Shown: piece after piece, positions 1 to 5,629 of the stretch | How the letters are laid out: the number at the start of each line of letters is the position of its first letter | Position numbering within the stretch: position 1 is the stretch's first letter | Source of the DNA: Patescibacteria group bacterium | GTDB lineage: Bacteria; Patescibacteriota; Minisyncoccia; Moranbacterales; UBA1568 | Direction of reading: 5' to 3' | Assembly: GCA_030916545.1 (NCBI GenBank) | Contig: JAUPWI010000013.1 | Coordinates: 1-7,004, forward strand | DNA length: 7,004 nt | Program-made: the position numbers and the translations under genes | Notes under the pieces: generated by a model | What the model saw: only the letters and a program-made list of their open reading frames with translations | What the model was told of the DNA's origin: nothing | The model's database searches: none

Positions 1-132
1 AAAGGGTCGGCGATGTCGAGTCGAGACTACCAGACCACGATCATGCTCTTCTTTTCTCCTTTTCAAATCTCCGGAACTGCCAATGTAATATTTGCAATCT
101 TTGCCACTTTTGAGCACGTAGACGTAATACAT
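1..132 (-). CDS. GIY-YIG nuclease domain protein, N-terminal part (runs off the left edge)
   Basis: The 44 visible residues open MYYVYVLKSGKDCKYYIG and continue with an SSGDLKRR segment, EEHDRGL and STRHRRPF. This is the start of the small single-domain GIY-YIG (UPF0213/YhbQ-like) family. The first half-motif is YVY (residues 3-5), the second is YYIG (15-18), R25 sits at the usual catalytic arginine position, and H30 is in the following helix. Family members act on DNA as endonucleases, but the cellular role of these short stand-alone forms is poorly defined. About half the usual 80-90 aa length is visible; the rest lies beyond position 1. There is no clear Shine-Dalgarno upstream of the ATG at 132. 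A decayed C-terminal piece of a second copy lies just upstream on the same strand. Confidence 0.85.
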   Translation of the reverse strand, partial: MYYVYVLKSGKDCKYYIGSSGDLKRRKEEHDRGLVVSTRHRRPF

Positions 133-149
133 GGTTTTGGTAGGAATCG

Positions 150-173
150 CCCCGCTCCTCGCGAGGGGCGGGG
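150..173. repeat. GC-rich perfect hairpin between two GIY-YIG copies
   Basis: CCCCGCTCCT (150-159) pairs with AGGGGCGGGG (164-173) around a CGCG loop: ten pairs, one of them G-T. Neither side has a T-run, so it is a poor intrinsic terminator in either direction. A weaker competing hairpin, GGGT/ACCC (171-174 with 180-183), overlaps its right arm. It could be a REP-like or miniature-element hairpin, or an RNA structure in the leader of the nuclease starting at 132. The choice between these is inference. Confidence 0.5.
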
Positions 174-213
174 TTGGAGACCCTTGTACTGCCACTATAC
201 GACACCCCCAGTT

Positions 214-387
214 TTATTTTTCTCTTAATCGCTTGAGCAATGCGCCATAGGCTGAACCGAACTGCTTCAGATTTCTTTCCCTTTCTTCAGCTAACTCCTT
301 TGTAGGATAAGCCTCGTAATAGAGTAAGTCAAAAGGTCGGCGAAAAAATCGATCTCGAAAAGATCCCGACGCATCGGGATCCCAGTC
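214..387 (-). pseudogene. C-terminal remnant of a second GIY-YIG nuclease
   Basis: The minus frame ending at the TAA at 214-216 encodes FFRRPFDLLYYEAYPTKEL, then EERERNLKQFGSAYGALLKRLREK. This is the typical C-terminal half of short GIY-YIG proteins (RPF-LIYYEAY, then a basic LK-xxG helix). The homologous part covers about 43 residues. Upstream, the frame is closed by an in-frame TGA at 388-390, and no ATG, GTG or TTG start precedes the conserved part; the N-terminal half with the YVY and YYIG motifs is absent. It resumes at RRPF, the point where the neighbouring copy leaves the window (both encode RRPF from a shared CGCCGACC). The simplest reading is a paralog truncated by recombination or decay; a frame error in an assembly is less likely, because no N-terminal half is seen in the adjoining bases. 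Confidence 0.75.
358..381 (-). terminator. Palindrome, likely terminator of rpmG
   Basis: GATCCCGA (362-369) and TCGGGATC (374-381) form an 8-bp stem with a 4-nt loop. On the minus strand it is followed by TTTT (361-358), then CGAG. It lies about 50 nt after the rpmG stop. The short T-tract makes it a modest intrinsic terminator. The palindrome also falls inside the open frame of the GIY-YIG remnant, and a related half-site CATCCCGAAGCATC occurs at 399-412, so it may instead be part of a dispersed repeat. Confidence 0.45.
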
Positions 388-430
388 TCAGTGCCGTCCA
401 TCCCGAAGCATCGTGTCCATCACCCGAAGA

Positions 431-592
431 CTATTTCTTCTCGGCGTGCGTCGTGTGCTTGCGGCAGAACTTGCAATGCTTGTTCATTTCAAGCTTCTCC
501 TTGACCTTTTTCTTGTTGCGCTGGGTATAGTACGTGATATTGCCGCACTCCGAACACTTCAGCTTGGCCATGTTGTCTTTGATGGTTCCCAT
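431..592 (-). CDS. rpmG: 50S ribosomal protein L33, zinc-binding form
   Basis: A 53-aa basic protein that opens MGTIKDNMAKLKCSEC and ends in HTTHAEKK; it is too short for many ORF callers. L33 is a small protein of the large ribosomal subunit near the E site. The zinc-ribbon cysteine pairs are intact: C13-x2-C16 and C40-x2-C43, around the family pattern NITYYTQRNKK and MNKHCKFCRKHT. Starts are possible at 592 (53 aa) or 571 (46 aa, MAKLKC). 592 is chosen because AGGA lies 5 nt upstream of it, while 571 has no Shine-Dalgarno. A good promoter ends about 36 nt upstream and a hairpin lies downstream, so it is probably monocistronic. The cysteine-containing form implies zinc-replete L33, as opposed to the cysteine-free paralog many bacteria use under zinc limitation. 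Confidence 0.95.
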   Translation of the reverse strand: MGTIKDNMAKLKCSECGNITYYTQRNKKKVKEKLEMNKHCKFCRKHTTHAEKK

Positions 593-628
593 AGTCTTCC
601 TGCCATTCCTTATGAATACGATGTATGT

Positions 629-657
629 AATGTACGGAATTTTTCCCTTCCCGTCAA
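629..657 (-). promoter_or_regulatory. Promoter of rpmG
   Basis: On the minus strand, TTGACG (657-652), a 17-nt spacer and TACATT (634-629) form a sigma-70-type promoter (5/6 and 4/6 matches). The predicted start is near 622, giving a leader of about 30 nt before the ATG at 592. No other element is evident between here and the DUF296 gene ending at 731. Confidence 0.6.
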
Positions 658-730
658 TACGGAATGATTTTCTTCTTGCTTTTAGGCTTAATTACACGGT
701 ATTTTTCCCGTACACCCCTCATCCGTCCTC

Positions 731-1150
731 TCAGACCAGAAACCGGCCCGTCACGACTTCCAGTTCATCGAAACCCGTTTCGGTATCGGGCAAGCGCTTA
801 TAGATCGCATCTTCCAGGACACCAATCACGAGTTCAACGGTAAAAAACACCGGGCAGCCCTCCTTGAGATGCCCACCATAACAACGTCCTTCACGATCTG
901 AAACGGAAGCGTGAATGTGGCAGCCATCCGGAGAGAGCGTCCCGGTACACGAAACGATTTCAAGCGGTCCGTCAATTTTTTTCACGGTATGTTCGCCCGA
1001 ATCCTGCTTGGGCATACGCAGAAACGCGTATCGCACGCCACCCACTGCCGAGAGGATGACTCCCGCCGCTACCCCATGCCTCGCTACGACCTCCTCTATC
1101 CCTTCTCGGAAATACTGCCCCGGTTTCAGTCTCACGGTTATGGTACGCAT
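731..1150 (-). CDS. PPC/DUF296 (PCC) domain protein
   Basis: This 139-aa protein is essentially one PPC (plants and prokaryotes conserved, DUF296) domain. It opens MRTITVRLKPGQYFREGIEE, has the AVGGVRYAFLR segment at 35-45, and carries the family signature CHIHASVSDREG...YGGHLKEG at 77-98. H78, H80 and H94 are the conserved histidines that coordinate a metal in characterised bacterial and archaeal members (family knowledge). In plants the domain accompanies AT-hook motifs in DNA-binding proteins; no AT-hook is present here, as is usual for prokaryotic stand-alone versions, whose function is unsettled. It begins 13 nt after the Nudix gene stop and is very likely co-transcribed with it. No clear Shine-Dalgarno precedes the ATG, so translation may be coupled. 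No convincing terminator follows. Confidence 0.88.
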   Translation of the reverse strand: MRTITVRLKPGQYFREGIEEVVARHGVAAGVILSAVGGVRYAFLRMPKQDSGEHTVKKIDGPLEIVSCTGTLSPDGCHIHASVSDREGRCYGGHLKEGCPVFFTVELVIGVLEDAIYKRLPDTETGFDELEVVTGRFLV

Positions 1151-1163
1151 ATCAATTCAACGT

Positions 1164-1598
1164 TTATTTATCTGTATCACTTCCGACTACATCCACCCTC
1201 TCCGCGAAAAAACGAAGGTCGTCCATCGTTTTGTCGGTCAGGTCGAAACCAAATACGCGCGCAAGCGGTATCCAATCGAAATCCGCGCCCTCACCGAGAT
1301 GCATCGTCGATTTGTCCCGATCGCTTTCGACGAAAAACGCGTGCCGCCAGACATCCCTTTCCTCGTTCAGGTAGTCCCGAAGCGATACGATCTCATCCGG
1401 CTCGAGATCGATATCTAGCTCCTCCTTCATCTCCCGCATAAAGGTCTCAATCGGCGTTTCGTCGCCCTCGCTCAAGCCACCGAAGAACCCCCACTTATGT
1501 GGGTTGACCGTCGTATTGCCGTCCCGCTTATGGAGCAAAACAGATTGACTTTTCTGATTATACAGAAATCCCCCCGCAAAAAATCGTTCTCCTGACAT
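1164..1598 (-). CDS. Nudix family hydrolase
   Basis: 144 aa with a Nudix box at residues 41-63: G41-x5-E47-x7-R55-E56-M-K-E59-E60-L-D-I. The metal-binding REMKEE core is complete; the usual glycine near the end of the box is aspartate (D62), a tolerated deviation. Upstream is FFAGGFLYNQ with the LLHKRD strand and PHKWGFFGG, as in mutT-like hydrolases. The family cleaves nucleoside diphosphates linked to another moiety; the substrate cannot be read from sequence. It is followed at 13 nt by the DUF296 gene. The ATG at 1598 has only a weak, closely spaced AGAAGGG. A strong AAGGAGG lies further upstream (1639-1633), with an in-frame ATT at 1628 that would add ten residues; the ATG is preferred because the domain starts immediately after it. 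A possible minus promoter (TTGTCA 1649-1644, N17, TTACAA 1626-1621) has a poor -10. Confidence 0.9.
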   Translation of the reverse strand: MSGERFFAGGFLYNQKSQSVLLHKRDGNTTVNPHKWGFFGGLSEGDETPIETFMREMKEELDIDLEPDEIVSLRDYLNEERDVWRHAFFVESDRDKSTMHLGEGADFDWIPLARVFGFDLTDKTMDDLRFFAERVDVVGSDTDK

Positions 1599-1642
1599 AC
1601 CCTTCTCAAGATATAACTTGTTGTAAATTCCCCCTCCTTAAA

Positions 1643-1671
1643 TTGACAAAGGCGACTGACATTGCTACCGT
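1643..1671 (+). promoter_or_regulatory. Promoter of the plus-strand RNA candidate
   Basis: TTGACA (1643-1648) is a perfect -35, followed by exactly 17 nt and TACCGT (1666-1671), which keeps the three most conserved -10 positions (T, A and final T). The predicted start is about 1677-1679, at the base of the first hairpin. The same -35 bases, read on the other strand, give TTGTCA for a possible Nudix promoter, so two divergent promoters may overlap. Confidence 0.5.
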
Positions 1672-1676
1672 TTCAT

Positions 1677-1827
1677 CACCTGCAGGGTGATCTAGCCACC
1701 GCCCCGCTCTTCTCAGAGGAAAAAGGTTGGCCGACGCAAGACTTGGAAAAGGGTTTAGTAGCGGCGAGCGAACAACCATGGGCTGAAATCACAGCTCAAC
1801 ACTTACCCGAGACCCTTGCGTCTTTTT
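1677..1827 (+). ncRNA. Candidate structured noncoding RNA with a 23S-like hairpin
   Basis: I recognise no known RNA family. What is seen: a promoter with consensus -35 at 1643-1671. Hairpin 1 is ATCACC (1675-1680)/GGTGAT (1686-1691). Hairpin 2 is GCCACC (1695-1700)/GGTTGGC (1725-1731) with one bulge, containing CTCT (1707-1710)/AGAG (1715-1718). The closing stem is GACGCAAG (1733-1740)/CTTGCGTC (1815-1822), eight perfect pairs, directly followed by T5 (1823-1827). Inside it are GGTT (1752-1755)/AACC (1774-1777), capping TAGTAGCGGCGAGCGAAC, and GGGCTG (1780-1785)/CAGCTC (1792-1797). The capped string matches a conserved segment of 23S rRNA domain I as I remember it. No plus-strand gene follows, so a cis-riboswitch for a plus gene is unlikely. 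On the minus strand the stem lacks an adjacent T-run, which favours plus. tmRNA, RNase P RNA, SRP RNA and T-box consensus elements were looked for and not found. Confidence 0.5.
1733..1827 (+). terminator. Closing stem plus T-run, possible 3' end of the RNA candidate
   Basis: The 3' arm CTTGCGTC (1815-1822) runs straight into TTTTT (1823-1827). The matching 5' arm is 74 nt earlier, so this is a long-range stem, unlike a compact terminator hairpin; termination efficiency is uncertain. The last T is shared with the secA stop codon (TGA read from 1829 to 1827 on the minus strand), so the two transcripts would meet tail to tail. Confidence 0.35.
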
Positions 1828-4481
1828 CATTTCCCATGACACTTCTTATACTTCTTCCCCGATCCACACGGACAAGGATCATTACGATTGACAGTATTGG
1901 CATTCACAATCGGTTTCTGTTCCGGTCGCTCACCTGATGATGAACCACTGGTAGCGGTCGCGCCAGCGAACTGACCCACACTCTCATCGGCTCCGCGAAA
2001 CTCAAGATTGACCGATGGTTGTACGATAGCAGTCACCGGCGTCGCTCCCATCGGTTCAAGCTTGAGAAGAGTCATCAGATACGTTTTCCGTACACTGTCG
2101 AGCAACAGGGTGAACAGATCGTACGCTTCGCGCTTGTATTCGATCAACGGATCACGCTGGCCGTACCCGCGCAGACCGATGCCCTGACGCAGATAGTCTA
2201 TCTCATCGAGGTGGTTCATCCAGAGCTGATCGAGAGAACGGATATAGAGCGCCCGCTCGATCTGCTGCCAGAGGCCCGCTCCGAAATCACGCTCTTTGGC
2301 GATACAGACCACCTTGGCCTCCCCGACCAGATACTCCCGAAGCGCGCTCTTCTTCTCCGCCTCAGTCTTCGAACGATCATCGCGGATCGCCTCCAGTTTT
2401 TTCAGCGCCGCTTTCTCATCCAGTGTCGGAAACAGCCCGTTAGCCTCAGCCGCAACGGTCTCGATGTTCCATGTCGCCTCCTCATTCACGCAGTGAAAAG
2501 CGATCATGCGCTCGAATTCTTCGCTGATCAGGTGTAGCGTCTCATCACCGAAACGTTCGACGGAGAGCGCGTGCCTACGACGGCGATACACGACTTCGCG
2601 CTGCTTGTTCATCACGTCATCATATTCAAGAACATGTTTGCGGATATCGAAGTTGAAACCTTCAATTTTTGACTGAGCGCTCTCGATGGTCTTCGAGACG
2701 ATACCATTCTGGATCGGTTCATCGTCCGGCAAACCGAGCGAGGTCATGATGCTCTTCATCTTATCCCCACCGAAACGTCGCATGAGCTCATCTTCGAGTG
2801 AAACATAAAACTGTGTCTCGCCCGGATCGCCCTGCCGGCCAGCCCGACCACGCAGCTGGTTGTCGATACGGCGCGCCTCATGACGCTCGGTACCGATAAT
2901 GACCAATCCTCCGAGTTCACGTACGCCTTCACCAAGCTTGATGTCCGTACCACGACCGGCCATATTGGTGGCGATGGTCACTGAACCCCGCTGCCCGGCC
3001 CCCGCGATGATCGCTGCTTCCCGCTCATGATTCTTCGCATTCAGGACCTGATGCGCCACTCCCTGACGTTCCAAAAGCGCAGCCAGGTATTCCGATTTTT
3101 CGATCGCGACCGTACCGACGAGCACCGGCTGCCCCTTCGTCCTGAGCTCTTTCACCCGGTTTGCGATCGCCTGGAATTTCGCTTCTTCGGTCTTGTACAC
3201 GATATCCGGCAGATCCCGACGGATCATCAAGCGATGCGTCGGTACTTCGACGACATCCAGTTTGTACACCTTGAAAAGCTCCTCGGCTGAGGTGGTCGCG
3301 GTTCCGGTCATACCGGCGATCTTCCGGTACAGGCGGAAATAGTTCTGAAAGGTGATCGTGGCCAATGTCCGGGACTCTTTCTGCACCGTCACGTGCTCCT
3401 TAGCCTCAATCGCCTGATGCAGGCCTTCACTGTACCGGCGTCCCGGCATGAGCCGTCCCGTGAAGTCATCAACGATGATCACTTCGCCGTCCTTGACCAC
3501 GTAGTCTCGATCGCGCTTGAAGATGACCTCGGCCTTGAGAGACTGTTCAAGATGATGGACATATTGGACATTGCCCGAGGCGTAGATATTCCCCATACCG
3601 AGGAGCTTCTCCACCGAATCCATACCTTCATCGGTGAGCGTCACCACCTTCATCTTCTCGTCCACCGCATAGTCCTTCCCCATCTGCAACCGCGGGATGA
3701 TGCGCGAAAACTGTTCGTACAGCTTGGTCGATTCGGTATCGGGAGCGGAGATGATGAGCGGTGTCCGGGCTTCATCGATCAGGATCGAATCGACTTCGTC
3801 CACGATCGCGTAGTGCAGTTCGCGCTGCGCCATCTCGGAGATGTCCGAAACCATATTGTCACGCAAGAAATCAAAACCGAATTCATTGTTGGTCCCATAG
3901 GTGATATCCGTCTGATAGGCCTCCCGGCGCGTAATCGGGATGAGATTCTCCATCTCGATACTCACTGCGTCGGTATCGGTCACGTGCGGTTCGAATCGGA
4001 AAGAAGTCCCCTGATGGCAGATGCACGAGGTCGAAAGCCCAAGAAACGCATAGATGCGTCCCATCCAATTCGCATCACGCTTGGCGAGATAGTCGTTCAC
4101 CGTGATGACATGGACACCTTTGCCTTCAAGCGCGTTGAGATAAACTGGCAGAGTCGAAGTCAGGGTCTTCCCTTCACCGGTTTTCATTTCCGCGATCTTC
4201 CCCTGATGAAGGACGATGCCACCAAGAAGCTGGACACCATAATGTCGTTCACCGATCACGCGCTTTGCCGCCTCACGCACCGTCGCGAAGGCTTCGGGCA
4301 AGAGGTCATCGAGCGCCTCCCCCTTAGCAAGACGCGCACGGAATTCGACCGTCTTATTTCGCAAACCTTCATCCGAAAGTGCTTCAAAAGTCGGAGAAAG
4401 ACGATCAATCGCTTCCGCCGTTGGTTTCAGTTTATCTATCACCCGCTCATTCGAACCGAATAATTTCTGGAGAAAAGACAT
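1827..4481 (-). CDS. secA: Preprotein translocase ATPase SecA
   Basis: 884 aa, close to the usual 850-900. SecA is the cytosolic motor that pushes unfolded preproteins through SecYEG. Residues from the chosen start: Walker A MKTGEGKT (99-106), VITVNDYLAKRD (125-136), ITYGTNNEFGFDFLRDNM (193-210), Walker B region IVDEVDSILIDEARTPLI (226-243), then the preprotein cross-linking region. NBD2 has AGMTGTA (389-395), NAKNHEREA (481-489), TNMAGRGTDI (505-514) and QLRGRAGRQGDPG (542-554). The scaffold and wing domains follow, with a zinc tail CPCGSGKKYKKCH (C870, C872, C881, H882) that family members use to bind SecB or the ribosome. Start choice: the frame stays open to an ATG at 4574, but that lies in the upstream terminator; the ATG at 4481 gives the canonical MSFLQKLFGS start, has AAGGA 7 nt upstream, and fits the promoter. 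The ATG at 4496 lacks a ribosome binding site. Confidence 0.98.
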   Translation of the reverse strand: MSFLQKLFGSNERVIDKLKPTAEAIDRLSPTFEALSDEGLRNKTVEFRARLAKGEALDDLLPEAFATVREAAKRVIGERHYGVQLLGGIVLHQGKIAEMKTGEGKTLTSTLPVYLNALEGKGVHVITVNDYLAKRDANWMGRIYAFLGLSTSCICHQGTSFRFEPHVTDTDAVSIEMENLIPITRREAYQTDITYGTNNEFGFDFLRDNMVSDISEMAQRELHYAIVDEVDSILIDEARTPLIISAPDTESTKLYEQFSRIIPRLQMGKDYAVDEKMKVVTLTDEGMDSVEKLLGMGNIYASGNVQYVHHLEQSLKAEVIFKRDRDYVVKDGEVIIVDDFTGRLMPGRRYSEGLHQAIEAKEHVTVQKESRTLATITFQNYFRLYRKIAGMTGTATTSAEELFKVYKLDVVEVPTHRLMIRRDLPDIVYKTEEAKFQAIANRVKELRTKGQPVLVGTVAIEKSEYLAALLERQGVAHQVLNAKNHEREAAIIAGAGQRGSVTIATNMAGRGTDIKLGEGVRELGGLVIIGTERHEARRIDNQLRGRAGRQGDPGETQFYVSLEDELMRRFGGDKMKSIMTSLGLPDDEPIQNGIVSKTIESAQSKIEGFNFDIRKHVLEYDDVMNKQREVVYRRRRHALSVERFGDETLHLISEEFERMIAFHCVNEEATWNIETVAAEANGLFPTLDEKAALKKLEAIRDDRSKTEAEKKSALREYLVGEAKVVCIAKERDFGAGLWQQIERALYIRSLDQLWMNHLDEIDYLRQGIGLRGYGQRDPLIEYKREAYDLFTLLLDSVRKTYLMTLLKLEPMGATPVTAIVQPSVNLEFRGADESVGQFAGATATSGSSSGERPEQKPIVNANTVNRNDPCPCGSGKKYKKCHGK

Positions 4482-4515
4482 AGGAGTTTCCTTCATTAAA
4501 GCCAAATGCCTGACT

Positions 4516-4544
4516 ATTCTACCACCCCGCACCAGGCCAGTCAA
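4516..4544 (-). promoter_or_regulatory. Promoter of secA
   Basis: On the minus strand TTGACT (4544-4539), 17 nt and TAGAAT (4521-4516) match the consensus at 5/6 each. The predicted start is near 4509, a leader of about 28 nt before the ATG at 4481. The -35 overlaps the end of the T-run of the preceding terminator, so the two signals are fused back to back. Confidence 0.75.
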
Positions 4545-4584
4545 AAAAGAAAAAACGGGTCGGCTTAGATTCAAGCCTCCCCGT
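4543..4584 (-). terminator. Intrinsic terminator of the engB-linked unit
   Basis: On the minus strand ACGGG/CCCGT and GGCTT/AAGCC stack (arms 4584-4573 and 4566-4555), separated by tandem G-A/A-G mismatches, with a 6-nt loop. They are followed by TTTTTT, C, TTTTTT (4554-4543). It sits 23 nt after the stop of the 116-aa gene and insulates it from secA. Confidence 0.85.
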
Positions 4585-4607
4585 CTTCTTCTGCTGATAA
4601 GTGACGT

Positions 4608-4958
4608 TTACCCCCAAGAATACTCTCCAGCTATCTCTACGCGCACCACCTCTGAATCTTGATCAATCCATGTGAGATAAGGACGGTTAAGCGGCTGATA
4701 ATCCCTGTCGCCTACTTTCTGATAAAGCGTGCGTGTCCCTGCCATGGAGAAAAAGGTCCCCACCGCCAAAGCATCTAATGCGAGAGTCGTATTGAGCACC
4801 CTACGGGCGACACCCCTGTCAAACTTCGTTATGCTCACTTCACCGTCTACGATTATACTCACTTCACCGTCGATGGTGAAAGAAAACACAGGAGAGGTAG
4901 TATCGAGCTCCACTCCAAGCTGAAACACATCCCCCTCTTTTAAATCTGCATATCGCAT
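4608..4958 (-). CDS. Hypothetical protein with an 8-residue tandem duplication
   Basis: I do not recognise this 116-aa protein. It begins MRYADLKEGDVFQLGVELD, a pattern typical of small beta-rich domains (LKxGDxF). Residues 30-37 (DGEVSIIV) and 38-45 (DGEVSITK) are a tandem duplication. The remainder is a mix of short strands (VARRVLNTTLAL, TLYQKVGDRDYQPLN, VVRVEIAGEYSWG), with no cysteines, signal peptide or membrane segment. Start: the frame also opens at 4982, but the ATG at 4958 has GAGAGGAG 8 nt upstream, while 4982 has none, so 4958 is chosen. It follows engB by 83 nt with only a weak hairpin between (AGAC/GTCT, 5011-5025, then T6), so read-through from the engB promoter is likely. A strong terminator follows. 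Confidence 0.7.
   Translation of the reverse strand: MRYADLKEGDVFQLGVELDTTSPVFSFTIDGEVSIIVDGEVSITKFDRGVARRVLNTTLALDALAVGTFFSMAGTRTLYQKVGDRDYQPLNRPYLTWIDQDSEVVRVEIAGEYSWG
4829..4881. repeat. 24-bp tandem duplication inside the 116-aa gene
   Basis: Units at 4834-4857 and 4858-4881 share an exact 14-mer, CTCACTTCACCGTC. Taking the window 4829-4847 against 4853-4871, 18 of 19 bases agree. The period is 24 bp, so the reading frame is kept and eight residues are added. High identity suggests a recent event, such as replication slippage. Confidence 0.85.
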
Positions 4959-5041
4959 ACTGATTTCTCCTCTCCAGATCATTTTCCGATCTGTCTCTTG
5001 TTAAAAAACCAGACTATCCTTGTCTCTTTCCTTTCCTCTGT

Positions 5042-5620
5042 TCAGTCCTTATCCTCCAGGAGAATCGAGAGGAGTTCGTTGCGACCTTCGCCGGTCTTGG
5101 CGGAATAACGGACGACGGTGGCTTCGGGAAACATCGTGCGCAGCGTGAGTACATTCTTCGCCACGTCATTCTGTTTTCCCTTGTCGGCCTTGTTGGCGAC
5201 CAAGACGATCCTGTGCCCGGTATCCGCGAGCAAGGCATACGTCGCATGGTCAGAATTTTTGAGTCCAATCTCAGCATCCACAATCAGAACAAAACAACGA
5301 AATGGCACCGAAGATTCCCCCACAAACCACGAAATCTGCTTACCCAACTTCTCCTGTCGGTCCCGGGACAGTTTGGCGAAACCGTATCCTGGCAAGTCGA
5401 CGAAGTAGACGCTCTTGTTGATGCAAAAATAATTAATAGCTGTCGTCCGTCCCTGGGTATTGCTCGAGTATGCGAGCTTCTTCACCCGCACGAGTGAATT
5501 GATAACGCTCGATTTCCCGACATTCGAACGCCCCAAAAAAGCGACAACCGGCAATTGCAGCTCAGGCAGACCCTCCGTCCCGGTAACGGCTTTGACGAAT
5601 TGTGCGGAGCGGATAGCCAT
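5042..5620 (-). CDS. engB: Ribosome biogenesis GTPase EngB/YsxC (YihA)
   Basis: 192 aa, the normal length. EngB/YsxC is an essential TrmE-Era-EngA-EngB-Septin family GTPase needed for maturation of the large ribosomal subunit. Motifs: G1 GRSNVGKSS (30-38), G2 around QGRTTAIN (56-63) with T59/T60, G3 DLPGYG (75-80), G4 NKAD (143-146, where many members have TKAD) and G5 SAKTGEG (173-179). The N-terminal RSAQFVKAVTG and the LIVDAEIGLKNSD segment (112-124) are also typical. No Shine-Dalgarno precedes the ATG at 5620. A near-consensus promoter lies just upstream, with a leader of about 22 nt. It is divergent from the cysteine-rich gene and probably reads into the 116-aa gene downstream. Confidence 0.97.
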   Translation of the reverse strand: MAIRSAQFVKAVTGTEGLPELQLPVVAFLGRSNVGKSSVINSLVRVKKLAYSSNTQGRTTAINYFCINKSVYFVDLPGYGFAKLSRDRQEKLGKQISWFVGESSVPFRCFVLIVDAEIGLKNSDHATYALLADTGHRIVLVANKADKGKQNDVAKNVLTLRTMFPEATVVRYSAKTGEGRNELLSILLEDKD

Positions 5621-5629
5621 ACGATTTCA

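Noticed and set aside
593..730. A tRNA gene near rpmG, as in many bacteria
   Set aside because: No cloverleaf arms or TTCGA-type T-loop found on either strand.
1599..1628. An AUU start for the Nudix protein behind AAGGAGG
   Set aside because: AUU starts are very rare outside infC, and the ten extra residues match no part of the domain; the ATG at 1598 suffices.
1599..1826. Minus-strand riboswitch or T-box in the Nudix leader
   Set aside because: No T-box consensus or known aptamer core was seen, the minus strand lacks a T-run next to the long stem, and the 23S-like string is in sense only on plus. It is not fully excluded.
3393..4463. A 356-codon open frame on the plus strand
   Set aside because: It lies wholly antisense to conserved secA codons, has low-complexity composition for a real protein, and no supporting motif.
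4482..4574. A 31-residue N-terminal extension of SecA from the ATG at 4574
   Set aside because: It would be translated from inside the upstream terminator and promoter and has no ribosome binding site; the canonical MSFLQKLFGS start at 4481 has one.
5003..5025. Intrinsic terminator directly after engB
   Set aside because: The stem AGAC/GTCT has only four pairs with a 7-nt loop before T6; too weak to call as a separate feature.
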